A DNA stretch of 64,000 bases from Psychroflexus montanilacus. GTDB lineage: Bacteria > Bacteroidota > Bacteroidia > Flavobacteriales > Flavobacteriaceae. Each line of letters begins with the position of its first letter. The stretch's first letter is position 1. Shown one piece after another: positions 17,194 to 25,123 of the stretch. A program made the position numbers and the translations under genes. A model generated the notes under the pieces. The model was not told where the DNA came from. It saw nothing but the letters and a program-made list of their open reading frames with translations, and ran no database searches. Where the stretch lies: NCBI RefSeq assembly GCF_020164535.1, contig NZ_JAIQZC010000001.1:1116001-1180000 (forward strand), given 5' to 3'.

Positions 17194-17960
17194 TCCGGTG
17201 AGAAGTAAGTCGTCCGTCCGCCAACTTTCATTTTTTCAATTTTTACGCCAGTATGAAAACAGGTGGCACCTTCTTTTCTAAAATGCATCAGGAAATACTC
17301 CGGGAAATCGCTGTAATGCGCATCGTTTTTGATAGCCACTTCAATTACGGTTTTCATAGCTTCAAAGACTCGCTCAATGTCTTCACCAGTCATGTCATCC
17401 ACTTTTTTAGCAGGATGCATTTTGGCCTGGTATAGAATTTCGTCGGCCATCCAGTTACCAACGCCAGCCGCTACACTTTGATCCATCAGGATTTTCTTGA
17501 TGTCGGTCTTTCGATTCTGAAGCGAAGCTTTAAAATCGTCGAGCTTCAAATCTCTGGCATCATCGCTTAGGTGGTGTTCAGCTTTAAATTCAGCAATAGA
17601 GTTGGTGAGATCCCACCAGCCAAATTTGCGTTTATTCTCAAAAGCAAAATGAAATCCATTTTCAAAAGTTAACTGTATATGGCCATATTGAGGTCGGTCA
17701 TCTTCACTCTTGTAATAATTTGGCCTGCCTGTCATTCCAAAGTGAATGACTAGTGTTTTCTCACCAGTCGTTTCCACAAACAAATATTTACCAATGCGCT
17801 GTGTGGCCTTAAATTCCTGATTGATCAAATGCGTTTCAAAAACGGATTGGGACTGCTTAAGCAATCTCGAATCCCGACAATCCATCGCAACAACGCGCTG
17901 ACGCAAAGCGGTACTGTCTATATATACCTTGTAATTTTCGACTTCTGGTAATTCGGGCAT
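17178..17960 (-). CDS. Fpg/Nei family DNA glycosylase without zinc finger cysteines
   Basis: A 260-residue homologue of formamidopyrimidine glycosylase. It starts MPELPEVENYK, with the catalytic N-terminal proline (P2) and E3 that form the Schiff base, and has K58 in RIGKYLF. The H2TH motif is visible around VAAGVGNWMADEILYQAKMHP. The C-terminal zinc finger region (residues 232-260) keeps the beta-hairpin loop with GGRTTYF (R249) but three of the four zinc cysteines are replaced: C234, T237, S254 and W257 occupy the positions. This makes it a zinc-less finger as in NEIL1 and plant Fpg. Function should be base excision of oxidised purines or pyrimidines. Confidence 0.88.
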   Translation of the reverse strand: MPELPEVENYKVYIDSTALRQRVVAMDCRDSRLLKQSQSVFETHLINQEFKATQRIGKYLFVETTGEKTLVIHFGMTGRPNYYKSEDDRPQYGHIQLTFENGFHFAFENKRKFGWWDLTNSIAEFKAEHHLSDDARDLKLDDFKASLQNRKTDIKKILMDQSVAAGVGNWMADEILYQAKMHPAKKVDDMTGEDIERVFEAMKTVIEVAIKNDAHYSDFPEYFLMHFRKEGATCFHTGVKIEKMKVGGRTTYFSPEWQKL

Positions 17961-18267
17961 AGCTTTTTTATTTAAAGTTATGAAAATAATAAATTATACG
18001 TTTATTCTTAAGTGTTGCTCCTTTCCAAGTTGAATTTTTCAGATGTATTTGAATCATTTTTACCAACCGAATTTGATTCTACAAGCATTCACGCTTTTCA
18101 ATAAATTAGTGAAAACGAAATATTCAATTATTCATACATTTAAGCATAATAGGCTCAAAAAAGCATTTATGCATACTCAAAACTTGATATTTATTCATAG
18201 TTTATTACTTAAAATTGAAAAAAAGAGTATTTTTATAATCAACTAACATGATTGAAAATCTATTAAA
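17961..18267. other. Intergenic region without recognised gene
   Basis: This 307-base AT-rich stretch between the divergent glycosylase gene and the S41 peptidase gene contains no supported frame. The leaders of both flanking genes must start here. I see no TAnnTTTG promoter that stands out, nor a hairpin of terminator type. Confidence 0.5.
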
Positions 18268-19236
18268 ATGAAATTACACTTCACTCCATTATTGCTTTTT
18301 ATCTTTCTTTTGGTTTCTTGTAGCGATGACGATTCTGAACCCGCCGTTATTTCTAACGAGGCACAAGACTTCTTAGATGAAATGCTAGACATAATGGAAT
18401 CCAACTCCATCAATAAGAATGAGATTGATTGGTCAAGTTTCAGACAAGATGTACTGGAAAGGGCTGGAAATGCACAAAACATAAAGGATACTTATCCAGC
18501 AATCAAAAGGGCCTTAAGATTGCTTGAAGACAATCATAGCATTTACAGAGGAGCTGATGGAACAGTCTTATCTGAAGGTTCAATACGCTGTAATTTTCAA
18601 AACATTGATGAGGCTTCAACTCCTGAAACCATTGGCTACGTTAGAGTAACTGCATTTTCTGGGTCCTCAAACAGTTCTGAAGCCATTTCATTTGCTAAAG
18701 AAATTCAAGACCAAATCAGTAGTCAGGACAATTCGAATACAGAGGGCTGGATCATTGATCTTAGAAGTAATAGCGGCGGAAATATGTGGCCCATGTTAGC
18801 TGGCGTAGGTCCTGTTTTAGGTGAGGGGACTGCTGGCTATTTTATTGATGCAGATGAGATCGAAACCTCATGGGGTTATCAAAATGGAGCTTCTGTCTCG
18901 AATGGAAATCTTTTGACACAGCTAGATGATTTTTACACATTAATCACTGACAACCCTAAGGTTGCTGTACTATTAGACAATGGAATTGCTAGTTCTGGCG
19001 AAGTTATGGCCATTAGTTTTATCGGCAGAGAAAACACAAGAAGTTTTGGAACTCCAACTTGTGGACTTTCAACCGCAAATTCAAGATTCAATTTAAGTGA
19101 TGGCTCTGTACTTAATTTAACAGCTGCTTTTTTAGCAGATAGAAATAAAAACAAGTTTGGGATGCCAGTAGAACCAGATGAAGTTACTGCCGATGAAGAT
19201 ATCATACAACGTGCAGTCAACTGGTTAGAAAACTGA
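18268..19236 (+). CDS. S41 family peptidase, lipoprotein
   Basis: A 322-residue secreted protein. The leader MKLHFTPLLLFIFLLVSC ends in a lipobox (cysteine 18), followed by an acidic spacer. The peptidase S41 core includes GYVRVTAFSG, WIIDLRSNSGGNMWPML and NGIASSGEVMAISFIGREN, where the serine at about 241-242 is the likely nucleophile, and ends with GTPTCGLSTAN. There is no PDZ domain, so this is the short tail-specific type. It should act on periplasmic or surface peptides as a membrane-anchored enzyme. It is followed after 50 bases by a small membrane protein gene. Confidence 0.85.
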   Translation: MKLHFTPLLLFIFLLVSCSDDDSEPAVISNEAQDFLDEMLDIMESNSINKNEIDWSSFRQDVLERAGNAQNIKDTYPAIKRALRLLEDNHSIYRGADGTVLSEGSIRCNFQNIDEASTPETIGYVRVTAFSGSSNSSEAISFAKEIQDQISSQDNSNTEGWIIDLRSNSGGNMWPMLAGVGPVLGEGTAGYFIDADEIETSWGYQNGASVSNGNLLTQLDDFYTLITDNPKVAVLLDNGIASSGEVMAISFIGRENTRSFGTPTCGLSTANSRFNLSDGSVLNLTAAFLADRNKNKFGMPVEPDEVTADEDIIQRAVNWLEN

Positions 19237-19286
19237 TAAGATATTCAGATCCTAATTTCAAATTTTTGTTACTTCTAAAATCCATT

Positions 19287-19568
19287 ATGAACAAAAAATT
19301 AATCTTTGGCATTATTGCTCTAACGATTGGTGTTATCTTGCATTTATTTTTTAAAACTATAGTTTCTAATTACTTAATTGGTGGAACTTTAGGCTTGGGA
19401 ATAGCCATAGTTATAACAAGTCTAATTAATCCTAAAAAAATTAGGTATACGAATAACAGAAGTAAAATTTTGAATATCGTTTCTTATTTAGCTTTAATCA
19501 TAATTGCAATTGCATGTATCGATTATGCTTTAGGTGAATTTATGTGGGGTTGGCAAAATCCCAAGTAA
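19287..19568 (+). CDS. Small membrane protein
   Basis: A 93-residue protein from the ATG at 19287; a TTG seven codons earlier gives a longer frame but the ATG is preferred. It has three hydrophobic segments (roughly 5-23, 28-45 and 65-82), a basic loop (NPKKIRYTNNRSK) and a short aromatic C-terminal tail (FMWGWQNPK). I do not recognise the family. It follows the S41 peptidase gene in the same direction with a short gap and may share its transcript. Confidence 0.6.
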   Translation: MNKKLIFGIIALTIGVILHLFFKTIVSNYLIGGTLGLGIAIVITSLINPKKIRYTNNRSKILNIVSYLALIIIAIACIDYALGEFMWGWQNPK

Positions 19569-19700
19569 AAAAATTAACGATACATACAATTAAACCCTAA
19601 AGACATTCTAAAAAGCAATAACCTGCGAAGATGAAACCATACTATTTGAATAGTATTAATCATTCGGTATTCTATCAAAATTTTGAATACTTTTTTAAAT

Positions 19701-19730
19701 AAAAAAGAAGGCTGCCTTTCGGCAGCCTTC
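19701..19730 (-). terminator. Rho-independent terminator after the first LruC gene
   Basis: GAAGGCTGCC and GGCAGCCTTC form a perfect 10-bp stem with a TTTC loop (19707-19730), and on the minus strand the stem is followed by six T. It lies 54 bases after the stop of the minus-strand lipoprotein gene. Confidence 0.9.
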
Positions 19731-19783
19731 ACTCTTTAGAGACAATGATTAATTAATGTCTCTTTGGTTTGACCAATTCATCC

Positions 19784-21316
19784 TTAAGGGCAATTCACAT
19801 ATAAACTCTGTGTATTTCCTGTAGGGGTAAAATTAGTTTCGAAATTAGGTCCATAAACAGTCCTAATGTCAACTCGGTCTACTACCCATTCCCAGTCCTT
19901 AGGAGTAATCAAACCATTTTTCATCTCCTGTCCATCTTTTATAAAAGTTGAAGGTGTGAACATATTGCCCATCGCAAGATCAAACACACCATCATTACCA
20001 TTAACACCAAGATTCGCATCGAAAGGATTTAAAAGGAAGTAAGTGAAATCTGAAGCATTTGAAACATCTACAGTTACCGTTTTTAAAATCCCATTGCCTG
20101 TAACATCGTTACACCTGGCGTTTACAAAACCACTGTTAGAACCAAATGCAGCCTGTCTTGTGTTTTGATAGACGACAATCTCAGTATCCCCTGTTGAAGT
20201 ATCCACACTAGCGGCATCTCCTGAAACCACATAACCAGTACCTGGCAACCAAAGTTTGAAGGCGAGTTCTGACCCTGCACTTCTGGCAAGTGGCTCAAAT
20301 ACAAAATTTAATTCCCCTGTATTAATATCTGTAAATGATGTAGTTTGTACAATCAGGTCATTGTAATCTGCATCATTTTCGTCGTCATCACCTCTAAGAG
20401 CTTCCCAAGCAATGTTATAAGTGTTACTAAAAACATCAAAATCTCCATCACAATTCTCGTTGAGGTGTAAGTATCCATCTTCAGCATTGATTTCATCAAC
20501 TCTGTCTAGTGGCATTGTTCCTTCGAAGAGTACACCATTCACATAAAGCTCAATGAAATAAGACTGATCTTCTGTTGGAATACTTGGGTCGTAAGGGAAT
20601 TTTAAGCAAAGTAGCTCATTTTCTTCAGTTTCACTGTCAAAATCACCGTCAGCCGAACCACTCCAGATCAAGTCTGCTTCAGAAGTAGAATCTTCATTTG
20701 GATAAATAAAGGCCTCCAGAGAAGCAACAGCATGTCCTGAATCTGGCTCACAGAAATTAGTAAATACGCATAGGTTTTTAACTTCTTTGATACTCACATC
20801 CCAGAATATGAAACCAAATTGTGGAGGAGTAAATTCTTCAATACAAAGCACTTCGATATCGTACTCGATTTTTCTATAATTTTCCACAGTGACTTCAAAA
20901 GGCAAAGATTGGCTTACGAATGCTCCAAATTCACTATCTGAAGTTGGTGTTGCGTAAAGCGGGTTATCGTCCCCATCATAAAGCTGAACGCTAGTCACTT
21001 CGTAAGAGCCTGGATCTAACTCGATAAGATCAGTTTTAAAACTATCCCCCCAGGCCTGAAGGTTAATGGTATAAGTTTCTCCAGCCATTTCAATAATAGC
21101 ATAAGAGGCTAAAGCCATATCACAGGATTCAGCATCATTTTTACCACTTTTAGAATTGTCGGATTTGTTATTACTCACCCTGTCTCCGTTTAAAATGAAT
21201 TCGACGCCACCTTGTTCCTCTCCGGATACAGAGTCATCTTCTTGCTGACAAGAGTACATAAATACTAAGGCCAGGCAGGCTATTAGTAAATTGAATGTTT
21301 TTAATAAATTTTTCAT
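19784..21316 (-). CDS. LruC/DUF4842 domain lipoprotein (copy 1)
   Basis: A 510-residue secreted lipoprotein: leader MKNLLKTFNLLIACLALVFMYSC with a lipobox cysteine at 23, then an acidic, serine-rich spacer. The middle third is rich in aromatic and acidic residues (a beta domain with several cysteines). The C-terminal part contains DENDADYNDLIVQTTSFTDI, GSELAFKLWLPGTGYVVSG and YFLLNPFDANLGVNG, the signature of the LruC/DUF4842 domain. The D-x-D-x-N-D pattern could bind calcium. It has a close paralogue directly upstream (21498-23024) with the same leader. The function is unknown; a surface-exposed structural or adhesion role is inferred. Confidence 0.85.
   Translation of the reverse strand: MKNLLKTFNLLIACLALVFMYSCQQEDDSVSGEEQGGVEFILNGDRVSNNKSDNSKSGKNDAESCDMALASYAIIEMAGETYTINLQAWGDSFKTDLIELDPGSYEVTSVQLYDGDDNPLYATPTSDSEFGAFVSQSLPFEVTVENYRKIEYDIEVLCIEEFTPPQFGFIFWDVSIKEVKNLCVFTNFCEPDSGHAVASLEAFIYPNEDSTSEADLIWSGSADGDFDSETEENELLCLKFPYDPSIPTEDQSYFIELYVNGVLFEGTMPLDRVDEINAEDGYLHLNENCDGDFDVFSNTYNIAWEALRGDDDENDADYNDLIVQTTSFTDINTGELNFVFEPLARSAGSELAFKLWLPGTGYVVSGDAASVDTSTGDTEIVVYQNTRQAAFGSNSGFVNARCNDVTGNGILKTVTVDVSNASDFTYFLLNPFDANLGVNGNDGVFDLAMGNMFTPSTFIKDGQEMKNGLITPKDWEWVVDRVDIRTVYGPNFETNFTPTGNTQSLYVNCP
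20436..20986 (-). repeat. Near-identical core block, copy 1 (in LruC gene 1)
   Basis: These 551 bases match 22141-22691 in the same orientation at an offset of 1705 bases, with 8 mismatches that I counted and no gaps. Sequence either side is clearly less similar, so the boundaries are sharp. Confidence 0.9.
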
Positions 21317-21452
21317 GTTTGTAATATTTTATTTAATCTGTTCGATTGAACAGATTGTTTAGTGTTATGTTATCTGTAAATCCATAAGTAATATTTATAC
21401 TTTATGAAAAAACTAAATCTCAATCTATGGGAGTTCCAAGTTTAAATTAAAT

Positions 21453-21480
21453 GAGAAGGCTACTTTTCAGAAGCCTTCTC
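21453..21480 (-). terminator. Hairpin terminator after the second LruC gene
   Basis: GAGAAGGCT and AGCCTTCTC form a 9-bp stem with a 10-base loop, 17 bases after the stop of the upstream paralogue on the minus strand. The T tract after it is weak, so some read-through into the next gene is possible. Confidence 0.7.
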
Positions 21481-21497
21481 ATTGTTAAATCTAACTA

Positions 21498-23024
21498 TTA
21501 AGGGCAATTCACATATAAACTCTGGGTATTTCCTGTAGGCGTGAAATTGGTTTGGAAATTATTTCCGTAAACAGTTCTAATGTCTACACCGTCTACAACC
21601 CATTCCCAATTTGAAGGCGTGATTAATCCATTTTCCAATTCTACACCATCTTTAATAAAAGTGGACGGAGCGAAAAGATTTCCGATGGTTAAATCATAAT
21701 TTGGACCACCGTTCACATTTAAGTTAGCATCAAAAGGATTAAGCAGATAGTACACGAAACTAGAAGGAGCACTTTCTACTGTAACTGTTTTCACATCACC
21801 TGCGCCAGAAGTGCCACTACATGTAGTGTTTACAAAATTTCCACTTGGAGAAAATGCCTGACTTGTGTTTGGGTAAACTTCTATCATTGTGTTTCCAGAT
21901 ATTTCCTGAATATCTGTATAGTCACCAGAAATGACATATCCAGTTCCAGGCAACCAGAATTTGAAAGCATGGCTGTAGCCACCACCTCTGGCAACTGGCT
22001 CAAATCTAAAGTTTAAGTTACCTGTATTGATATCTGTAAACGTAGTTGTTTTTACTATAAGGTCGTTGTAATCACAATCATTTTCAGACTCATTGTCATC
22101 AAGATCTTCCCACGCAATATTGAAGGAGTTACTAAAGATGTCAAAATCTCCATCACAATTCTCGTTGAGGTGTAAGTATCCATCTTCAGCATTGATTTCA
22201 TCAACTCTGTCTAATGGCATTGTTCCTTCGAAGAGTACACCATTCACATAAAGTTCAATAAAGTAAGACTGATCTTCTGTTGGAATACTTGGATCGTAAG
22301 GGAATTTTAAGCAAAGTAGCTCATTTTCTTCAGTTTCACTGTCAAAATCACCGTCAGCCGAACCACTCCAGATCAAGTCTGCTTCAGAAGTAGAATCTTC
22401 ATTTGGATAAATAAAGGCCTCCAGAGAAGCAACAGCATGTCCTGAATCTGGCTCACAGAAATTAGTAAATACACATAGGTTTTTAACTTCTTTGATACTC
22501 ACATCCCAGAATATGAAACCAAATTGTGGAGGAGTAAATTCTTCAATACAAAGCACTTCGATATCGTACTCGATTTTTCTATAATTTTCCACAGTGACTT
22601 CAAAAGGCAAAGATTGACTTACGAATGCTCCAAATTCACTATCTGAAGTTGGTGTTGCGTAAAGCGGGTTATCGTCCCCGTCATAAAGCTGGAAACTAGT
22701 TACCTGATAAGTTCCCGGATCAAGCTCTATAAGATCTGTTTTATAGCTATCACCCCAAGTTTTTAAATCTATGGTGTAGTCCATACCTCCAAGCTCTAAG
22801 ATTGCATATGAAGCGAAAGCCATATCGCAGGCCTCTGCATCTTTTGCTGTATCTCCAGATTTGGAGTCAGATTTAACGTCGTCTACTCTGTGGCCTGATA
22901 ATAAAAATTCAACGCCACTTGCTTCTTCAGAGGCTCTCTCGCTCTCTTCATCTTGGCAAGAATACATAAATACTAAGGCCAGGCAGGCTATTAGCAAATT
23001 AAATGTTTTTAATAAATTTTTCAT
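21498..23024 (-). CDS. LruC/DUF4842 domain lipoprotein (copy 2)
   Basis: A 508-residue paralogue of the downstream gene with the same leader (MKNLLKTFNLLIACLALVFMYSC) and same domain order. The C-terminal domain has ESENDCDYNDLIVKTTTF, HAFKFWLPGTGYVISG and YYLLNPFDANLNVNG. Residues about 112-294 match the other copy almost perfectly, while the N-terminal spacer and the C-terminal domain are diverged. Both are followed by their own hairpin terminator, and copy 2 is upstream in the direction of transcription. The function is unknown. The pair may provide variants of the same surface protein. Confidence 0.85.
   Translation of the reverse strand: MKNLLKTFNLLIACLALVFMYSCQDEESERASEEASGVEFLLSGHRVDDVKSDSKSGDTAKDAEACDMAFASYAILELGGMDYTIDLKTWGDSYKTDLIELDPGTYQVTSFQLYDGDDNPLYATPTSDSEFGAFVSQSLPFEVTVENYRKIEYDIEVLCIEEFTPPQFGFIFWDVSIKEVKNLCVFTNFCEPDSGHAVASLEAFIYPNEDSTSEADLIWSGSADGDFDSETEENELLCLKFPYDPSIPTEDQSYFIELYVNGVLFEGTMPLDRVDEINAEDGYLHLNENCDGDFDIFSNSFNIAWEDLDDNESENDCDYNDLIVKTTTFTDINTGNLNFRFEPVARGGGYSHAFKFWLPGTGYVISGDYTDIQEISGNTMIEVYPNTSQAFSPSGNFVNTTCSGTSGAGDVKTVTVESAPSSFVYYLLNPFDANLNVNGGPNYDLTIGNLFAPSTFIKDGVELENGLITPSNWEWVVDGVDIRTVYGNNFQTNFTPTGNTQSLYVNCP
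22141..22691 (-). repeat. Near-identical core block, copy 2 (in LruC gene 2)
   Basis: Partner of the block at 20436-20986 and about 98.5% identical to it. The identity ends abruptly at both edges, suggesting gene conversion rather than a uniform tandem duplication. Confidence 0.9.
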
Positions 23025-23775
23025 GTTTTTAGTGTTTTAAGTGTGTTTTGGATTTTAAATAATAGGTCTCAAGACTCATAATTTTACCGGTGATCTAATG
23101 CTTGGTTTCATAATTATTTTGATTAATTTTTATGATAAAATTATGATTCAATACTTCCTTACACTAATTTTTTAACAAAAAACCAGCTTTTAAAAAGTTA
23201 TCCACAATTTCTTAAAATGCTGTTTATTAGGACAATACTGACATCACTTAAATTTACTTACATTTTTTTTCATTAATGTTGCTTGTATTTTAGTTAATAA
23301 AAACACAAATAAATTGCTATCACTTATTCAATAATGATATTTTAAGCATAATTCCACCAGTTCATTATTTGAAAGAATTGAAAATGAAGCATTTAATACA
23401 TAAATAACTATAGAATAATTTTTAATTGAAGAGATGCAAAACCAGGAGTTGAATTCGCCCAATCTTATCAGCCGCAATTCAAAGCTTAATACCAGATTCT
23501 AATTTAAAAATCCAACAAATAATGGAGACATGTGAATAGGCATTGTAAGTCTTATCCCCAGTTGTTTAAATAATCAAAAAACAAAATTTCCCTCATCTGG
23601 AACTTGTTTGAAATAAAAAATTAATTTTATAAAGGCTAAGTATTTTGGCAAATGCGATAAACTACAAAATCCGAAAAAATGAGGTGTAGAAAACCTTTAA
23701 CCAGCAAGAGAAGAACAAATTGCAATAGCCTCAAATCCCTAAGTTTTGGTTGATTTATTCAAAATAAAAGAGAAG
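23025..23775. other. Long AT-rich intergenic region, no gene seen
   Basis: This 751-base stretch between the divergent LruC gene and the serine hydrolase gene has no supported coding frame or RNA gene. It contains one perfect DnaA box sequence (TTATCCACA, 23198-23206) and a near match (TTATCCCCA, 23552-23560). Two such sites are too few for a replication origin. It must carry the promoters of both flanking genes, but none stands out clearly. Confidence 0.5.
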
Positions 23776-24906
23776 ATGAAGTATTTTTTACTCATTTTAT
23801 TGATTGTGATTTCAACGCTTAATTTTGAAAAATCTTTTGCACAGATGGAAGGTGACGATGAAGCTATTTTAAAAATCATTCAGAAACATGGCCGAGCCTT
23901 TATTAAAAACAAAAATATCACTTCTGCATCCATTGGCATTTTGAAGGACGGCTACATTTATACTGAACATTTTGGAGAGATTGAAAAAGGTAAAGGCTTA
24001 ACACCTACAGATGAGTCAATTTATGAAATAGGCTCTGTTACTAAAACTCTGACCGGATATTTGGCTGCAAAAGCTGTGCTGGAAAATAAATTGGGCCTTG
24101 ATGATGAGCTTTCTGTTTACCTTAAAGATGATTACCCCAACTTAAAATATAAAGGCAAACCCATCACCGTAAAACATTTGCTGAGCCATACGAGTGGTTT
24201 ACCAATGTTCCTGCCAGCCAAAATGGAGGAAGTGTTCCAACAATTCAACGAAAAGGTTCCTCAGGATTATTACGAATTGGAAAAATCCTACACCAAGCAA
24301 ACATTCCTTGAAGATTTAAAACAAGTTTCTATAACCACAAAGCCAGGATCTGTCTACTCGTACTCCAATGTAGGAGCAGAATTGGTTGGGTACATTTTGG
24401 AAAGCATATATCAAACAACAATTGATGAACTGCTGTATGAGAATTTTTCAAACCCCTACGGCATGGACTCTTCTTTTACTGAATCTTACGAAGCAAACAT
24501 GCAAACGTTAGTAAGGGGATACTGGATGGATAACGAAAAATTATCTCCACCTCAACTCAATTCCCTCTGGGCAACAGGAAGCGGTGCGAAAATGACAATC
24601 ATGGACATGATGCACTACATAGATTTATACTTAAACCCAGAAAATACAATAGCCGCTGAGTCTCATAGAGTATTACACGAAGAGGGAAAAACTCTGAAAG
24701 TAGCTTATTTCTGGAGAGTCCGGAATGATAAGTATGGAACCTCTTATAATCACCACGGTGGTACTACTGGAACTCAAAACTGGTTATTTATTTATCCTAA
24801 ATTAAAGTTAGGCTTATCTATAATGACAAATCAAAGCGGCCCCAAAACTCCAAACTTGCTTAGTAAAACAGCAAAAAAAATAATTAAAAAAATAGTTAGA
24901 GAATAA
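23776..24906 (+). CDS. Serine hydrolase, beta-lactamase/class C family
   Basis: I chose the ATG at 23776, which follows an AAAAGAGAAG ribosome binding region and gives a clean signal peptide (MKYFLLILLIVISTLNFEKSFAQ). The mature part has the class C motifs: SVTK with the nucleophile serine at about residue 86, YSN near 194 and HGG near 326. The length of 376 residues fits the family of secreted beta-lactamase-like hydrolases and D-aminopeptidases or esterases. A true beta-lactamase function cannot be asserted from the motifs. The gene stands alone between two long intergenic regions. Confidence 0.88.
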   Translation: MKYFLLILLIVISTLNFEKSFAQMEGDDEAILKIIQKHGRAFIKNKNITSASIGILKDGYIYTEHFGEIEKGKGLTPTDESIYEIGSVTKTLTGYLAAKAVLENKLGLDDELSVYLKDDYPNLKYKGKPITVKHLLSHTSGLPMFLPAKMEEVFQQFNEKVPQDYYELEKSYTKQTFLEDLKQVSITTKPGSVYSYSNVGAELVGYILESIYQTTIDELLYENFSNPYGMDSSFTESYEANMQTLVRGYWMDNEKLSPPQLNSLWATGSGAKMTIMDMMHYIDLYLNPENTIAAESHRVLHEEGKTLKVAYFWRVRNDKYGTSYNHHGGTTGTQNWLFIYPKLKLGLSIMTNQSGPKTPNLLSKTAKKIIKKIVRE

Positions 24907-25123
24907 CGACATGGGAAATGATAGCCCTTAAACCTGAAACAAAAAAATCAATTAATGACTTATGTTTATAACTTATCATTTAGCAATTTACTGACATTTA
25001 TAGTCATTACACGAATTCGATTTATTTCTATCTAGGCCACTTTTTCAATCTTGTGTACTATTACTTATCTCATTTTGTATGTAAATCTTATATTCGATAT
25101 AATTATTTTTTAACATTCACAGC

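Noticed and set aside
23198-23206. Perfect DnaA box TTATCCACA, with a near match at 23552, in a long AT-rich intergenic region
   Set aside because: A replication origin needs a cluster of boxes and an AT-rich unwinding element with repeats. Only one perfect site is present and no typical origin gene neighbours (dnaA, dnaN, rpmH) are in the window.
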